A stretch of DNA of 59,591 bases from Henriciella barbarensis (GCF_003576345.1 NZ_QWGB01000002.1:1-59591), one strand, 5' to 3'; shown: positions 43,806 through 54,713, numbered from the stretch's first letter. A program made the numbers and translations. Notes: a model not told the origin generated them from the sequence alone.

Positions 43806-44174
43806 CTATTTCTTCTTGCCGGCAATCGGCTTTGCCGGGCCCTTGCGGGTGCGGGCATTGGTATGGGTGCGCTGGCCGCGGACCGGAAGGCGTTTGCGGT
43901 GGCGCAGGCCACGGTAGCAGCCGAGATCCATCAGGCGTTTGATGTTCATCGAAACTTCACGACGCAGATCACCTTCAACGATATAATCGCCGTCGATTGC
44001 CTCACGAATCTGGATGACTTCTGCGTCAGTCAGGTCAGCGACACGGCGATGCGATTCGATACCGATCTTGTCGGTAATTTCGCGTGCCTTCGCCGGACCG
44101 ATGCCGTGAATGTAACGAAGCGCGATTTCGACACGCTTATTCGTCGGAATGTTTACGCCTGCAATACGGGCCAT
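43806..44174 (-). CDS. rpsM: 30S ribosomal protein S13
   Basis: The 122-residue head protein starts [20 protein letters not shown] and carries [20 protein letters not shown] near residue 92 with the basic tail that contacts tRNA. A gap of 137 bases separates it from adk, long enough for a promoter of the alpha operon, though I see no clear consensus. rpmJ, sometimes found here, is absent. Confidence 0.98.
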   Translation of the reverse strand: MARIAGVNIPTNKRVEIALRYIHGIGPAKAREITDKIGIESHRRVADLTDAEVIQIREAIDGDYIVEGDLRREVSMNIKRLMDLGCYRGLRHRKRLPVRGQRTHTNARTRKGPAKPIAGKKK

Positions 44175-44311
44175 TGGGCCTCTCTCCTGAACTGCCGAAA
44201 GCGGGTCCGGCGCGAAACGAAAACAACGCTCCGCGCGCGCGAACCCGACCTCTTAACGAAGTGCGTCGTTATAGACGTGCAATTCCCCGCGTCAACTGGG
44301 GAATTGCGGCT

Positions 44312-44881
44312 TTATGCGGTCTCTTTCAGCGCCTTTTCTACGCCTTCCGTAACCGTCTCTATACTGGCCATTCCATCGACTTCCCGAAGGATTCCGCGCT
44401 CTGCATAGAAAGGCAGAAGCGGGGCCGTATCTTCATTGTATTTCTCGAGCCTGGCAGCAAACGTCGCCGGGTTATCGTCCTTGCGGCCCTGTTCTTCGAA
44501 CCGCTTGGTTACACGGGCCGTCAGCTGGTCCTCATCGACCACAAGACGGATCACACGATCAAGCTGCGTGCCGCGCGAATCAAGAAGCTGATCGAGAGCC
44601 CTGGCCTGCCCGAGGGTCCGCGGGAACCCATCGAAGATGAAGCCCGCAGCATCCCTGTTCTGGCTAAGCTGATCATCAATCAGGTCGATGACGATCTCAT
44701 CGGAAACCAGCCCGCCCTCGTCCATGATCTTCGCAACCCGGTTGCCGAGCTCTGAACCCGAGGCGCGAGCGGCGCGCAGCATGTCGCCAGTGGAAAGTTG
44801 TACATAGCCATGTTCCTCGACGAGGCGCTTGGCCTGGGTACCCTTGCCCGCAGCGGGTGGTCCGAAAAGAATGAGATTCAT
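44312..44881 (-). CDS. adk: Adenylate kinase
   Basis: The 189-residue short-form enzyme converts ATP and AMP to two ADP. The P-loop is GPPAAGKGTQAKRL at residues 8-21, followed by QLSTGDMLRAA near 34, FDGFPRTLGQA near 81 and RFEEQGRKDDNPATFAARL near 132; the long LID domain is absent, as in this length class. It overlaps secY by four bases (ATGA), giving the common secY-adk coupling. Confidence 0.97.
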   Translation of the reverse strand: MNLILFGPPAAGKGTQAKRLVEEHGYVQLSTGDMLRAARASGSELGNRVAKIMDEGGLVSDEIVIDLIDDQLSQNRDAAGFIFDGFPRTLGQARALDQLLDSRGTQLDRVIRLVVDEDQLTARVTKRFEEQGRKDDNPATFAARLEKYNEDTAPLLPFYAERGILREVDGMASIETVTEGVEKALKETA

Positions 44882-46251
44882 CGTCTGCGTTTGCCTCCCA
44901 GCCGCGATTTCTTGATCAGCCCCTCATATTGGTGCGCGATCAGGTGCGACTGTATCTGTGTCACTGTATCCATCGTCACCGATACAACGATCAGTAGCGA
45001 CGTGCCACCGATGTAGAAAGGAATTTCCGGCATATATCGGCGAAGCACTTCAGGCAGCAGACAGACAAAGACGAGATAGATCGCACCGATCGTCGTCAGA
45101 CGGGTCAGCACATAGTCAAAATAGGCTGCCGTGTTCTTGCCCGGGCGAATCCCGGGAACGAAACCGCCATACTTTCTCAGATTGTCCGCCGTCTCCTGCG
45201 GATTGAACATGATCGACGTGTAGAAGAAGCAGAAGAATGCCACCAGCACGCCGTAGGTGATGATGTAGGTCCAGCTGCCCGGCGAAAAATTGATCGCCAG
45301 CCACTGGAGGATGCCCGGATCCCCCGCAGCAACCATCTGACCATCCGGCCCTACACCGGTGTTGCCACCAACAAGACCGACTGCGGTCATTGGGAGCATC
45401 AGGATCGCGATGGCGAAGATCGGAGGGATAACACCGGATGTGTTGAGCTTCAGCGGCATGAAGGACGACTGGCCCTGGCTCATCTGGTTACCCTGCTGGC
45501 GCTTCGGATACTGGATCAGGATCCGGCGCTGCGAACGCTCGATGAAAACAATGAACAGGACGAGTGCGATAACAAGGACCAGAATGCCGAGCACGAAGAC
45601 GACGTTAATTCCCTGCTCGCGGCCGCCTGAGAACAAGTTGAAGATGGCCTTCGGCATTTCAGCAATGATACCGGCAAAAATGATCAGCGAAATACCGTTA
45701 CCGATGCCGCGTGCCGTAATCTGTTCACCCATCCACATCAGGAACATCGTCCCGCCCACAAAGGTCGAAACAGCTGTCAGAACAAAGAACCACTGGGCAA
45801 TACCTTCATAGGCAACGCTGGAGAGCCCCATCGCGATGCCGAAGCCTTGGAAAAAAGCAAAACCAACGGTCAGATAGCGGGTGTACTGGTTGATCTGCTT
45901 GCGGCCCGACTCGCCTTCCTTCTTCAGCTTTTCGAGCGAAGGAATAGCCGAAGTCATCATCTGAACGATGATCGATGCTGTAATGTAGGGCATCACGTTG
46001 AGCGCGAACACGCTCATCCGCTCAACTGCTCCGCCCGCAAACATGTTGAGGGAGCCGAGCATACCGCCCGACTGTCTCTGAAAGAGTTGCTCAAACTGGG
46101 TAGGGTCGACGCCTGGCACGGGGATGTATGTACCGAGACGATAGAGGACCAGGATGAAAAGCGTGAACAGGATGCGCGCCTGGAGGTCCTTTGCCTTAGC
46201 AAAGGTACCGAAGTTCATATTGCGCGCCATTTGCTCTGCGGCTGTGGCCAA
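44878..46251 (-). CDS. secY: Preprotein translocase subunit SecY
   Basis: The 457-residue channel protein has ten predicted transmembrane helices with the plug region RMSVFALNVMPYITASIIVQ near residue 78, the conserved QYTRYLTVGFAFFQGFG near 121 and the cytoplasmic loop NPQETADNLRKYGGFVPGIR near 349. It pairs with secE at 4.3 kb. It follows rplO by 86 bases in the spc operon, where it usually sits. Confidence 0.98.
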   Translation of the reverse strand: MATAAEQMARNMNFGTFAKAKDLQARILFTLFILVLYRLGTYIPVPGVDPTQFEQLFQRQSGGMLGSLNMFAGGAVERMSVFALNVMPYITASIIVQMMTSAIPSLEKLKKEGESGRKQINQYTRYLTVGFAFFQGFGIAMGLSSVAYEGIAQWFFVLTAVSTFVGGTMFLMWMGEQITARGIGNGISLIIFAGIIAEMPKAIFNLFSGGREQGINVVFVLGILVLVIALVLFIVFIERSQRRILIQYPKRQQGNQMSQGQSSFMPLKLNTSGVIPPIFAIAILMLPMTAVGLVGGNTGVGPDGQMVAAGDPGILQWLAINFSPGSWTYIITYGVLVAFFCFFYTSIMFNPQETADNLRKYGGFVPGIRPGKNTAAYFDYVLTRLTTIGAIYLVFVCLLPEVLRRYMPEIPFYIGGTSLLIVVSVTMDTVTQIQSHLIAHQYEGLIKKSRLGGKRRR

Positions 46252-46337
46252 AGGACCCTCCTACCCGAAATGAAATCGCCGCCAACATTGGCGGCGAGAT
46301 CGTGTTTGTGAAGGTGTATAGACGAAAAAGACCCGCC

Positions 46338-46817
46338 TTACTCAGCTTTTTCAGCAGCTACCGCTCCAGTTACCGTTACGGAGCCGCCCGCTTTTTCGAT
46401 CGCTTCGATCGCTGCCTTGCTGGCGCCCGTGACGGTGATCTTCGCGTTCTTGGGTGCGTCACCCTTTGCAAGAAGACGGATACCATCTTTCGTGCGACGG
46501 ACAACACCGGACGCAACCAGCGTCTCTTCGGTAATATCGTTCGCCTTGATCTTGCCGGCTTCGATCGCCTTGGTCAGACGACCGAGGTTGACCCAGGCAT
46601 GCGTCTTGGAGTTGCGAGCCGTAAAGCCACGCTTTGGCAGACGCATATAGATCGGCATCTGGCCGCCTTCAAAGCCGTTGAGGGCGACGCCGGAGCGTGC
46701 CTTCTGACCTTTGACGCCACGTCCGCCAGTCTTGCCCTTGCCGGAGCCGACGCCGCGGCCAACGCGATGGCGGCTGTGGGTGGAGCCCGCATTTGGAGAG
46801 AGTTCGTTGAGTTTCAT
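46338..46817 (-). CDS. rplO: 50S ribosomal protein L15
   Basis: The 159-residue protein starts [20 protein letters not shown] and continues [20 protein letters not shown], the glycine/lysine-rich rRNA-binding part. Its C-terminal domain has the [20 protein letters not shown] block near 103. It lies between rpmD and secY as in most bacteria. Confidence 0.97.
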   Translation of the reverse strand: MKLNELSPNAGSTHSRHRVGRGVGSGKGKTGGRGVKGQKARSGVALNGFEGGQMPIYMRLPKRGFTARNSKTHAWVNLGRLTKAIEAGKIKANDITEETLVASGVVRRTKDGIRLLAKGDAPKNAKITVTGASKAAIEAIEKAGGSVTVTGAVAAEKAE

Positions 46818-46861
46818 CGCTCTATTCCTGACTGGCGTTTGAAAGGGTCGCCCCTATACGC

Positions 46862-47056
46862 CTACTCTTCTACGACTTCAATAAGGTGTGACACCTTGGT
46901 GATCATGCCCTGAACGGCTGGTGTATTTACGAGCTCACGCTCGCGGCCGATCTTGTTAAGACCGAGGCCGATCAGCGTCGCGCGCTGCTCTGGCTTGCGG
47001 CGGATCGGGCTACCAACCTGGCGGACTTTGATCGTGTCTGCTTGCTTTTTGGCCAT
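46862..47056 (-). CDS. rpmD: 50S ribosomal protein L30
   Basis: The 64-residue protein ([20 protein letters not shown]) has the ferredoxin-like L30 pattern with [20 protein letters not shown] near 26. Two ATGs in tandem could start it, at 47059 or 47056; the second is 8 bases from AAGGA and gives the usual MAKK start, so it is preferred. Confidence 0.95.
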   Translation of the reverse strand: MAKKQADTIKVRQVGSPIRRKPEQRATLIGLGLNKIGRERELVNTPAVQGMITKVSHLIEVVEE

Positions 47057-47076
47057 CATCAGATTCCTTCTCTAAA

Positions 47077-47664
47077 TCAGGCGGTTTCGGAAATGCCGGC
47101 CTCGGACGCACCATCGGTGCGACGGCCAACAATGTCCTGAACCTTCAGACCGCGCTTCGAAGCGACGGAACGTGGGCTAGCCTGTTCCTTGAGCGCCTGG
47201 AAGGTTGCACGGACCATGTTGTACGGGTTCGACGAACCGTTCGACTTTGCAACGACGTCCTGGATGCCGAGCACTTCCATAACAGCGCGCATCGGGCCAC
47301 CTGCGATCACCCCGGTACCTGGAGGCGCTGCGCGAAGGATCACCTTGCCTGCGCCCCAGCGGCCCTTGCCGTCATGGTGCAGGGTGCGGCCTTCACGAAG
47401 CGGAATGCGAACGAGGTTGCGTTTCGCATCCTCGGTTGCCTTGCGGATCGCTTCTGGAACTTCGCGAGCCTTGCCCTTGCCGAAACCGGCACGGCCCTTC
47501 TGGTCGCCTACAACGACCAGAGCTGCGAAGCCAAAATTCTTACCGCCTTTAACCGTTTTTGCGACACGGTTAATGCCGACGAGCTTGTCGGTAAGCTCGC
47601 TCTGCTCGTCCTGGCGGTCGTCTCTGCGCCCGCGTCCGCGGCCGCGTCCTCGTTCTTCTGCCAT
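47077..47664 (-). CDS. rpsE: 30S ribosomal protein S5
   Basis: The 195-residue protein helps decoding accuracy. An Arg/Gly-rich N-terminal tail ([12 protein letters not shown]) precedes the dsRNA-binding-like part ([20 protein letters not shown] near residue 28, [20 protein letters not shown] near 57) and the C-terminal domain with [15 protein letters not shown] near 121. It sits between rplR and rpmD. Confidence 0.98.
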   Translation of the reverse strand: MAEERGRGRGRGRRDDRQDEQSELTDKLVGINRVAKTVKGGKNFGFAALVVVGDQKGRAGFGKGKAREVPEAIRKATEDAKRNLVRIPLREGRTLHHDGKGRWGAGKVILRAAPPGTGVIAGGPMRAVMEVLGIQDVVAKSNGSSNPYNMVRATFQALKEQASPRSVASKRGLKVQDIVGRRTDGASEAGISETA

Positions 47665-47673
47665 ACTGGCCTC

Positions 47674-48036
47674 CTAGAACTTCAGGCCGCCCTCACGGGC
47701 GGCATCTGCCAAGGCTTTCACCCGGCCGTGGAACATATAGCCGCCGCGGTCGAAGACGACGTCTTCTACACCGGCCTGCTTGGCGCGCTCTGCGATGAGC
47801 TCGCCGATTTTCTGTGCCGCTGCAACGTCGCTCGTCGCTTTGAGCTGCTCACGCAGATCTTTCTCAAGCGTCGATGCTGCCGCAACAGTCAGACCCTTCT
47901 CATCATCGATGATCTGGGCAGAGATGTTCTTGTGCGAGCGGGCAACCGACAGACGCGGCTTGCCTTCTGCAACCTTGCGGAGCTTGGCACGAACGCGCTG
48001 GGCGCGGCGGAGTGTCTTTTCGCGTGTCGTCTTCAT
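47674..48036 (-). CDS. rplR: 50S ribosomal protein L18
   Basis: The 120-residue protein binds 5S rRNA with L5. It starts [20 protein letters not shown], has [20 protein letters not shown] near residue 27 and ends with the [20 protein letters not shown] block near 94. The start at 48036 is chosen on family length; the frame is open further upstream into rplF. Confidence 0.97.
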   Translation of the reverse strand: MKTTREKTLRRAQRVRAKLRKVAEGKPRLSVARSHKNISAQIIDDEKGLTVAAASTLEKDLREQLKATSDVAAAQKIGELIAERAKQAGVEDVVFDRGGYMFHGRVKALADAAREGGLKF

Positions 48037-48040
48037 GGCG

Positions 48041-48652
48041 TTACTTCTTCTTGCCTTCCTTGCGGCGGACGTATTCGCCGGCATAGCGCACGCCCTTGCC
48101 CTTGAACGGCTCTGGCTTGCGGAACTGGCGGATCTCAGCGGCGGCCTGGCCGACGGCCTGCTTGTCTGCACCCGACACGATAACCTCGGTCGGTTTCGGC
48201 GCTTCAAGCTTGATGCCGTCTGGTGCCTTGAAGATCACATCGTGGGAATAGCCAAGCGACAGCTTCAGGTCGTTGCCCTGCATCTGTGCACGATAACCAA
48301 CGCCGACGAGTTCAAGCGACTTGGTGAAGCCTTCGGCTGCGCCGTGGACGACGTTCGCAGCATTTGCGCGTGCCGTGCCCCACTGGGTGCGAACCTTGGG
48401 GTCTAGGGCCTCAGCAAAGGTCATCTTCTTGCGACCCTTGGCATCGTTTGCCTCGATACGCTCATTTGCTTCAGCGACATAATCTTCACGCGGCATGATC
48501 GACAGCTCACCGTCTTTCAGCTCTGCAGAAACCAGTTCGGAAACCGTGAACGCAAGGTGACCCTTCGGGCCCTTGGCTTCGATCTTGTTTCCGTCAACCG
48601 TAACGGTCGTACCGTTCGGGACGGGAATTGGGAGTTTTCCAATACGGGACAT
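48041..48652 (-). CDS. rplF: 50S ribosomal protein L6, with an internal insertion
   Basis: L6 lies near the sarcin-ricin loop. The 203-residue protein starts [20 protein letters not shown] and ends with [20 protein letters not shown] as expected, but about 25 residues ([20 protein letters not shown] and following) are inserted between the first domain and the helix [20 protein letters not shown] near 107. E. coli L6 is 177 residues. The second domain is otherwise normal. Confidence 0.97.
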   Translation of the reverse strand: MSRIGKLPIPVPNGTTVTVDGNKIEAKGPKGHLAFTVSELVSAELKDGELSIMPREDYVAEANERIEANDAKGRKKMTFAEALDPKVRTQWGTARANAANVVHGAAEGFTKSLELVGVGYRAQMQGNDLKLSLGYSHDVIFKAPDGIKLEAPKPTEVIVSGADKQAVGQAAAEIRQFRKPEPFKGKGVRYAGEYVRRKEGKKK

Positions 48653-48669
48653 ATCAGTTCATCCTCGTC

Positions 48670-49065
48670 CTAGAAGACCCGGCAAAGGATCTCGCCACCA
48701 ACATTCTCATTACGTGCGACGGCGTCGGAGATGACACCCTTCGACGTGGAGAGAATGGAGATGCCCAGTCCGTTGCGGACCAGCGGCAGATCATTCACCG
48801 AAGAATAGACGCGACGACCAGGCTTCGAGACCCGACGGATCTCGGAGATGACTGGTGCGCCATCGAAATACTTAAGCTCGATCTCGACATTACGATGACC
48901 GTCTTTCTCGACTTCCGTGTAGCCACGGATGTAACCTTCGCTCTGCAGCACGTCGAGGACGCGCAGACGGAGTTTCGAGGACGGAGAGACAACCTTCGTC
49001 ATGCCACGCATCTGCGCATTGCGGATGCGGGTCAGGAGATCGCCAAGGGGATCGGAAATATTCAT
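48670..49065 (-). CDS. rpsH: 30S ribosomal protein S8
   Basis: The 131-residue protein binds 16S helix 21. It starts [20 protein letters not shown] and has the C-terminal [20 protein letters not shown] near residue 100. The start at 49065 follows AAGGAGG and is chosen over an upstream frame extension into rpsN. Confidence 0.97.
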   Translation of the reverse strand: MNISDPLGDLLTRIRNAQMRGMTKVVSPSSKLRLRVLDVLQSEGYIRGYTEVEKDGHRNVEIELKYFDGAPVISEIRRVSKPGRRVYSSVNDLPLVRNGLGISILSTSKGVISDAVARNENVGGEILCRVF

Positions 49066-49081
49066 CTTGGTTCCTCCTTTC

Positions 49082-49387
49082 CTACCAGCTTGACTTGACC
49101 AGGCCCGGCACCATGCCGAGCGAGCCAAGCTCACGCAGCGCGATACGGGACATTTTCATCTTGCGATAATAACCGCGCGGACGGCCTGTGACCTGGCAAC
49201 GGTTACGAACGCGGTTCGGTGCCGAGTTGCGTGGAAGTTCCGCCAGCTTCAGGCGAGCTTTGAAGCGGTCTTCAAGCGGCAGATCCTCATCCATCGCCAT
49301 TGCTTTGAGCTTCGCGCGACGGGCCGCATACTGGGCGACCATCTTGCGACGCTTCTCGTTCTTCTCGATTGCGCTTTTCTTAGCCAT
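49082..49387 (-). CDS. rpsN: 30S ribosomal protein S14
   Basis: The 101-residue protein is the zinc-free C-minus type: [20 protein letters not shown] at the start and [20 protein letters not shown] near residue 63, lacking the four-Cys zinc site. It ends with LREFLGS-like [20 protein letters not shown]. Located between rplE and rpsH. Confidence 0.97.
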   Translation of the reverse strand: MAKKSAIEKNEKRRKMVAQYAARRAKLKAMAMDEDLPLEDRFKARLKLAELPRNSAPNRVRNRCQVTGRPRGYYRKMKMSRIALRELGSLGMVPGLVKSSW

Positions 49388-49406
49388 ATCGTTTCGTCCT
49401 CAAGCG

Positions 49407-49961
49407 CTAGTTACGGAACGGGAAGCCACAATGCGCGAGCAGCGCCTTGGCTTCATCGTTCGTCTTGGCGGTGGTGCAGACAATGATGTCCATACCGCGA
49501 ATGTCCTCGATGTCGTCATAGTTGATCTCGGGGAACACGATCTGTTCCTTGAGACCCATGGCATAGTTGCCGCGGCCATCGAAGCTCTTGCCGTTCAGAC
49601 CACGGAAGTCCTTCACGCGTGGAAGAGCCATATTGGTCAGACGGTCCAGAAACTCGTACATACGGTCGCGGCGAAGCGTGACCTTTGCACCGATGATCAT
49701 GCCTTCACGAAGCTTAAAGCCGGCAATCGACTTACGAGCCTTCGTTGGGACTGGCTTCTGGCCAGAGATCTTCTCAAGCTCAGCAAGGGCTGTCTTGATC
49801 TTTTTGGAATCAGCGACAGCTTCGCCAACACCCATATTGATCACAACCTTGTCGAGTTTCGGTACCATCATCTCGTTGGAGTACTTGAACTCCTCGAGAA
49901 GCTTCTCGCGAATCTGGTCACGATACTTCGTCTTGAGACGGGGTTCGTATTTATCAGACAT
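49407..49961 (-). CDS. rplE: 50S ribosomal protein L5
   Basis: The 184-residue protein bridges 5S rRNA and the small-subunit head. It starts [20 protein letters not shown] and has [20 protein letters not shown] near residue 27, [20 protein letters not shown] near 71 and [20 protein letters not shown] near 128. Its start overlaps the end of rplX by 8 bases, which supports translational coupling. Confidence 0.97.
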   Translation of the reverse strand: MSDKYEPRLKTKYRDQIREKLLEEFKYSNEMMVPKLDKVVINMGVGEAVADSKKIKTALAELEKISGQKPVPTKARKSIAGFKLREGMIIGAKVTLRRDRMYEFLDRLTNMALPRVKDFRGLNGKSFDGRGNYAMGLKEQIVFPEINYDDIEDIRGMDIIVCTTAKTNDEAKALLAHCGFPFRN

Positions 49962-50271
49962 CGATCGATTCCCCTGAACGCTTGGCATAGCGCGTCTTGC
50001 GCCCATGCTCGTCAGTCTTGAAGCCAACACGGGTAGCCTTGCCGTCGCGCGGGTCCACAATCGCCACATTGGAGATATGGATCGGCGCTTCAAACGTCTT
50101 GATGCCACCCGGGTCCATTTGCGACGGGCGCTGGTGACGCTTTACAACGTTCACGCCCTGGACAACGACACGGTTCTCAGCCGGGATCACCTTGAGCACT
50201 TCGCCCTTGGCACCCTTGTTACGGCCTGCCGTGATGATGACGCGATCACCTTTTTTCACTTTGGCAGCCAT
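49954..50271 (-). CDS. rplX: 50S ribosomal protein L24
   Basis: The 105-residue protein starts 23S assembly. A KOW motif lies at the start ([20 protein letters not shown], residues 5-24), then [20 protein letters not shown] near 39 and [20 protein letters not shown] near 82. It is 2 bases after rplN and overlaps rplE by 8 bases. Confidence 0.97.
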   Translation of the reverse strand: MAAKVKKGDRVIITAGRNKGAKGEVLKVIPAENRVVVQGVNVVKRHQRPSQMDPGGIKTFEAPIHISNVAIVDPRDGKATRVGFKTDEHGRKTRYAKRSGESIDV

Positions 50272-50273
50272 GA

Positions 50274-50642
50274 CTACAGCACCTCCGGAGCCAGCGAGAC
50301 GATCTTCATGTGGTTCTTTGCGCGAAGCTCGCGCGGAACCGGGCCGAAGATACGTGTCCCGATTGGTTCGCCATTATTGTTCACAAGCACCGCGGCATTC
50401 GTGTCAAACCGGATGACCGAGCCGTCACGGCGTTTGATGTCCTTGGCAACGCGGACCACGACAGCGCGGCGAACGTCACCCTTCTTCACGCGGCCGGTCG
50501 GAATTGCTTCCTTGATCGACACCACGATGATGTCACCGACAGACGCATAACGACGACCTGCGCCACCCAGCACCTTGATGCACTGGACACGGCGGGCGCC
50601 GGAATTGTCAGCCACGCGAAGGTTGGACTGCATCTGAATCAT
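50274..50642 (-). CDS. rplN: 50S ribosomal protein L14
   Basis: The 122-residue protein of the subunit interface starts [20 protein letters not shown] and has [20 protein letters not shown] near residue 36 and [20 protein letters not shown] near 97. It overlaps rpsQ by four bases (ATGA). Confidence 0.98.
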   Translation of the reverse strand: MIQMQSNLRVADNSGARRVQCIKVLGGAGRRYASVGDIIVVSIKEAIPTGRVKKGDVRRAVVVRVAKDIKRRDGSVIRFDTNAAVLVNNNGEPIGTRIFGPVPRELRAKNHMKIVSLAPEVL

Positions 50643-50884
50643 GAGTCAGCTCCTTCGCTAGCAACAACTTCCCACGTCTTCAGCTTCGAACGCGGCGGGC
50701 ATTCACGGATCGTGATGCGCTCGCCCTCGACAGCGACGTTGCCCTCATCATGGGCGTGATACTTTTTTGAGCGGCGCACGATCTTCTTCAGAACAGGATG
50801 AAGAAAGGTGCGGTCGATGCGAACCACAGCCGTCTTGTCCTGTTTCGTGGACACCACAACGCCTTCCATTACGCGCTTTGGCAT
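50639..50884 (-). CDS. rpsQ: 30S ribosomal protein S17
   Basis: The 81-residue OB-fold protein starts [20 protein letters not shown] and has [20 protein letters not shown] near residue 41, followed by [15 protein letters not shown]. It sits between rpmC and rplN. Confidence 0.97.
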   Translation of the reverse strand: MPKRVMEGVVVSTKQDKTAVVRIDRTFLHPVLKKIVRRSKKYHAHDEGNVAVEGERITIRECPPRSKLKTWEVVASEGADS

Positions 50885-50894
50885 GTCTCTTCTC

Positions 50895-51098
50895 CTACGC
50901 CTCTGCTTCCGCTTTGGCCTGTTCGGCGAGAAGGGTCTTCACACGCGCGATATCGCGGCGGACTTCCTTCACCCGGGCCGTCTTTTCCAGCTGGCCAGTG
51001 GCCTGCTGAAAGCGGAGGTTGAACTGTTCCTTCTTCAGCTGAACAAGCTGCGCTTGTAGCTGCTCGGCACTCTTGGAACGCAAATCACCGGTTTTCAT
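50895..51098 (-). CDS. rpmC: 50S ribosomal protein L29
   Basis: The 67-residue two-helix protein at the exit tunnel starts [20 protein letters not shown] and has [20 protein letters not shown] near residue 22 and [15 protein letters not shown] near 45. It is 2 bases after rplP. Confidence 0.96.
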   Translation of the reverse strand: MKTGDLRSKSAEQLQAQLVQLKKEQFNLRFQQATGQLEKTARVKEVRRDIARVKTLLAEQAKAEAEA

Positions 51099-51100
51099 GA

Positions 51101-51517
51101 CTAGATCCCCTCAATGCGTTTGATGATCTTGGTCTTGATCGGCAGCTTTGCCGCGCCGAGCTTCAGAGCCTGGATCGCAACGTCGTCTGGAACACCATCG
51201 ATCTCGAACAGGATACGGCCAGGAGCCACCCGAGCAACCCAACGGTCGATCGAACCCTTACCCTTACCCATGCGAACCTCGATCGGTTTCGCCGAAACTG
51301 GGGTGTCCGGGAAAATGCGAATCCATACCTTGCCCTGACGCTTCATTTCACGCGTCACTGCACGGCGGGTCGCCTCAATCTGACGGGCGGTCACCCGCTC
51401 TGGCTCAAGCGCCTTCAGACCGAACGAGCCGAAGTTGAGGCTGTAGCCCCCCTTCGCAGTCCCGCTGATACGGCCTTTGAACGCCTTGCGGTATTTCGTA
51501 CGTTTTGGCTGCAGCAT
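51101..51517 (-). CDS. rplP: 50S ribosomal protein L16
   Basis: The 138-residue protein near the A site starts [20 protein letters not shown] and has [20 protein letters not shown] near residue 66 and [20 protein letters not shown] near 87. The Arg hydroxylation segment (RMGKGKG) is intact. It is 3 bases after rpsC. Confidence 0.98.
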   Translation of the reverse strand: MLQPKRTKYRKAFKGRISGTAKGGYSLNFGSFGLKALEPERVTARQIEATRRAVTREMKRQGKVWIRIFPDTPVSAKPIEVRMGKGKGSIDRWVARVAPGRILFEIDGVPDDVAIQALKLGAAKLPIKTKIIKRIEGI

Positions 51518-51520
51518 GTT

Positions 51521-52255
51521 TTACGCTCCTGCGCCTTGCGGACCGGAAGCCGGGCCACGCTGATTGGTCGAACGCGCACGCGCCTGGCCTGAATCTTCGG
51601 CCTTGCGGTCTTGCGCCATCGGATCGTGTTCCATGATCTCGCCTTTGTAGATCCAGACCTTGATACCAATGATACCGTAGGTCGTCTCTGCTTCGGCAGT
51701 GCCATAGTCGATGTCGGCGCGGAGCGTGTGCAGCGGCACGGAACCTTCTGCATACTGCTCGGTCCGCGCGATTTCCGCACCGCCGAGACGGCCGGCAACC
51801 ATGATACGCACACCGAGCGCACCAAGACGCATCGAATTCTGGATCGAACGCTTCATCGCACGGCGGAACGAGCCACGGCGCTCAAGCTGACGCGCAATGT
51901 CCTCGGCGACGAGCGTGGCGTCGATCTCCGGCTTGCGGATCTCGACGAGGTTCACGCGAACTTCGTCTTCGGTCATCTTAGACAGCTTCTTGCGAAGCAC
52001 TTCGATGTCAGCACCCTTCTTGCCGATCACCAGACCCGGACGGGCCGTGTGGATCGTGACGATGCATTTCTTGTGAGGACGCTCAATCACAATGCGGGAG
52101 ATGCCCGCCTGCTTGAGCTCTCGCTTGATCGTGTTGCGGATTTTCAGGTCTTCATGAACCAGACGGCCATAGTCTGCCGTGTCGGCATACCAGCGGCTGT
52201 CCCAGGTCCGATTGACACCTAGACGAAACCCGACGGGATTGATCTTCTGACCCAT
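51521..52255 (-). CDS. rpsC: 30S ribosomal protein S3
   Basis: The 244-residue protein lines the mRNA entry. It starts [20 protein letters not shown], has the KH domain [20 protein letters not shown] near residue 76 and the C-terminal domain [20 protein letters not shown] near 155. The tail after residue 210 is polar and Ala/Gln/Arg-rich. Its ATG overlaps the TAA of rplV by one base. Confidence 0.98.
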   Translation of the reverse strand: MGQKINPVGFRLGVNRTWDSRWYADTADYGRLVHEDLKIRNTIKRELKQAGISRIVIERPHKKCIVTIHTARPGLVIGKKGADIEVLRKKLSKMTEDEVRVNLVEIRKPEIDATLVAEDIARQLERRGSFRRAMKRSIQNSMRLGALGVRIMVAGRLGGAEIARTEQYAEGSVPLHTLRADIDYGTAEAETTYGIIGIKVWIYKGEIMEHDPMAQDRKAEDSGQARARSTNQRGPASGPQGAGA

Positions 52256-52644
52256 TACGCGGCCTCCGCTTCAGCTGATGTATCGCGCAGCACCACGGTG
52301 AGCTGCGAGAAAGGTTTCACGATACGCGCGGCACGGCCACGGGCGCGGGCACGAATGCGCTTCATGACCAGGTTTTTGCCAACATGCGCTTCAGCAACGA
52401 CGAGACTATCGATATCGAGACCGTGATTGTTCTCAGCGTTCGACATCGCCGAATACAGGACCTTGTAGACGTCCTTAGCAGCGCGCTTGCGCGAGAACTG
52501 CATCTGGTCCATCGCCTTCTGCACCGGGAGACCGCGGATCTGCTGAGCCAGAAGGTTCAGCTTCTGCGGGCTCGAACGGTACATGCGCAGAACTGCGCGC
52601 GACTCGTTGGAGGCCTGCTTCGGAGGATTCTTTGCCTTACCCAT
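52255..52644 (-). CDS. rplV: 50S ribosomal protein L22
   Basis: The 129-residue protein has a globular part ([20 protein letters not shown] near residue 25, [20 protein letters not shown] near 50) and the long beta-hairpin that reaches the exit tunnel ([20 protein letters not shown] near 94). It lies 3 bases after rpsS. Confidence 0.97.
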   Translation of the reverse strand: MGKAKNPPKQASNESRAVLRMYRSSPQKLNLLAQQIRGLPVQKAMDQMQFSRKRAAKDVYKVLYSAMSNAENNHGLDIDSLVVAEAHVGKNLVMKRIRARARGRAARIVKPFSQLTVVLRDTSAEAEAA

Positions 52645-52647
52645 GGC

Positions 52648-52926
52648 TTACTTCCTCTTGGCTTTCTTGTCGGCGCCGTGGCCATAGTAGGTGCGGGACG
52701 GCGCAAACTCGCCGAACTTGTGACCCACCATCTCCTCGGTGACGAGAACGGGAACGAACTTGTTGCCGTTGTGAACCTGAAAGTTCAGGCCCACGAATTG
52801 CGGCATGATGGTCGAGCGGCGCGACCAGGTCTTGATGACTTCGCGGCGCTCTGAAGCTTGCGCGGACTCTGCCTTCTTGAGCAGATAGCCGTCGACAAAC
52901 GGACCTTTCCATACGGAACGTGGCAT
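52648..52926 (-). CDS. rpsS: 30S ribosomal protein S19
   Basis: The 92-residue head protein starts [20 protein letters not shown] and has [20 protein letters not shown] near residue 35, with the [20 protein letters not shown] block near 65. It follows rplB by 14 bases. Confidence 0.98.
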   Translation of the reverse strand: MPRSVWKGPFVDGYLLKKAESAQASERREVIKTWSRRSTIMPQFVGLNFQVHNGNKFVPVLVTEEMVGHKFGEFAPSRTYYGHGADKKAKRK

Positions 52927-52940
52927 ATCTCTCTCGCTCC

Positions 52941-53771
52941 CTAGCGTTTCGCGTTACGGCGACGGATGATCAGACGATCCGAAGCCTGTGTCTTACGGGT
53001 TTTAGGACCGCGGGTTTTCTTACCCCACGGGGTCACCGGGTGACGGCCGCCCGAAGACTTGCCTTCACCACCGCCGTGCGGGTGGTCGACCGGGTTCATT
53101 GCGACGCCGCGGACCTTCGGACGCCTGCCGAAGTGGCGAGCGCGACCGGCTTTCGACAGCACGGTGTTCATGTTGTCCGGGTTGGACACAGCGCCGATTG
53201 CAGCAAGGCAGCTATCGGGAACCATGCGAAGCTCGCCAGAGGAAAGCTTGATCTGGGCATAACCTGCGTCACGGCCGACAATCTGGACATAGGTACCAGC
53301 GGAACGTGCAATCTGAGCGCCCTTAAGCGGCTTCATCTCGACATTGTGCACAATGGTACCGACCGGGATGTTCTTCAAAGGAAGAACATTACCTGGCTTG
53401 ATGTCCGCAGTCTTGGACGTCATCACCTTATCACCAGCAGCCAGACGCTGCGGCGCGATGATGTAGGACTGTTCGCCATCGGAATAGCGGATGAGCGCGA
53501 TGAATGCGGTCCGGTTCGGATCGTATTCAAGACGCTCGACAGTTGCCTCGATGTCCCAGCGCTGACGCTTGAAGTCGATTTTGCGATAAAGACGCTTTGC
53601 GCCGCCACCGATACCGCGAACGGTCACGCGCCCGCGGTTGTTACGACCACCGGACTTCGACAGACCTTCGGTCAGCGATTTCACTGGACGACCCTTGTGC
53701 AGCCCCGACTTGTCGACAATGACAAGCTGACGCTGACCGGGCGACGTTGGATTGAATGTCTTGAGTGCCAT
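52941..53771 (-). CDS. rplB: 50S ribosomal protein L2
   Basis: The 276-residue protein is needed for peptidyl transfer and subunit joining. It starts [20 protein letters not shown] and has [20 protein letters not shown] near residue 43 and the signature [20 protein letters not shown] near 222, including the conserved His of the peptidyl-transferase region. A 621-codon open frame on the other strand across rplB-rplW-rplD is a shadow. Confidence 0.98.
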   Translation of the reverse strand: MALKTFNPTSPGQRQLVIVDKSGLHKGRPVKSLTEGLSKSGGRNNRGRVTVRGIGGGAKRLYRKIDFKRQRWDIEATVERLEYDPNRTAFIALIRYSDGEQSYIIAPQRLAAGDKVMTSKTADIKPGNVLPLKNIPVGTIVHNVEMKPLKGAQIARSAGTYVQIVGRDAGYAQIKLSSGELRMVPDSCLAAIGAVSNPDNMNTVLSKAGRARHFGRRPKVRGVAMNPVDHPHGGGEGKSSGGRHPVTPWGKKTRGPKTRKTQASDRLIIRRRNAKR

Positions 53772-53780
53772 ATCGCTCTC

Positions 53781-54080
53781 CTACAGTCCGGTCGTGATAT
53801 CGACGGACTGGCCGTCTTTCAGCGTGACGATCGCCTTTTTCGTGTCAGAACGCTGACCGAGCTTTCCGCGGAAACGCTTGGTCTTGCCCTTCTGAACGAT
53901 CACGTTGACCTTGGTCACGTCGACCTTGAAAAGGTTTTCCACGGCTTCCTTGATCTCGGCCTTGTTGGCCGTGACCGGAACCTGGAAGACGATCTTGTTT
54001 TCTTCAGCGAGCAGCGTTGCCTTCTCCGTGATGTGCGGAGCGAGCAGCGCGTCGTAGTGGTGTGCTTTTACGTCGGCCAT
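53781..54080 (-). CDS. rplW: 50S ribosomal protein L23
   Basis: The 99-residue exit-tunnel protein, docking site for trigger factor and SRP, starts [20 protein letters not shown] and has [20 protein letters not shown] near residue 36 and [20 protein letters not shown] near 64. Located between rplD and rplB. Confidence 0.97.
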   Translation of the reverse strand: MADVKAHHYDALLAPHITEKATLLAEENKIVFQVPVTANKAEIKEAVENLFKVDVTKVNVIVQKGKTKRFRGKLGQRSDTKKAIVTLKDGQSVDITTGL

Positions 54081-54083
54081 GAT

Positions 54084-54713
54084 CTATTTCCCCTCGAAAC
54101 GCGCGCCGATCGCATCGAGCGCATCCTTGGTTACAACCAGCTGGCGACGGCGCATCACGTCATAGACGTTAAGACCGGCGACCGGCAGAACGTCGATATT
54201 CGGAATGTTGCGAGCCGCTTTTGCGAAGTTCTGGTCAACTTCGGCGCCACCGATAATCAGTGCGTTCTCGACGCCGAGCGCCTTGAACTTTGCCGAGAGC
54301 TCTTTTGTCTTCGCTTCAGACAGTTTCGCCTCGTCGAGCACGATGAGCGAACCGCCCTTCACCTTGGAAGACAGAGCATGTGCGAGTGCCAGCTTGCGCA
54401 CCTTCTTTGGAAGATCATGCGCGTGGCTGCGAACGCGCGGGCCGTGCGCGACAGCACCACCGACGAAGATGTTCGCGTTGCGCGAGCCGTGACGAGCGCC
54501 GCCAGACCCCTTTTGGCGGATGAACTTCTTGGTCGTAACCGAGACTTCACCACGCTCCTGGGTCTTGTGCGTGCCGGCCTGGCGCTTCGCGAGCTGCCAG
54601 CGGACGGTACGGTGCAACAGATCGGCGCGAATATCGGTCAGGCCGAAGACGGCCTCATCAACACTTGCCTTACCAGCCGACTTGCCGTCGAGATTTTTGA
54701 CGTCGAGTTCCAT
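54084..54713 (-). CDS. rplD: 50S ribosomal protein L4
   Basis: The 209-residue protein starts [20 protein letters not shown] and has the tunnel-reaching loop [20 protein letters not shown] near residue 66 and the globular part [20 protein letters not shown] near 108. In E. coli L4 represses its own operon; whether it does so here is unknown. It shares one base with the rplC stop. Confidence 0.98.
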   Translation of the reverse strand: MELDVKNLDGKSAGKASVDEAVFGLTDIRADLLHRTVRWQLAKRQAGTHKTQERGEVSVTTKKFIRQKGSGGARHGSRNANIFVGGAVAHGPRVRSHAHDLPKKVRKLALAHALSSKVKGGSLIVLDEAKLSEAKTKELSAKFKALGVENALIIGGAEVDQNFAKAARNIPNIDVLPVAGLNVYDVMRRRQLVVTKDALDAIGARFEGK

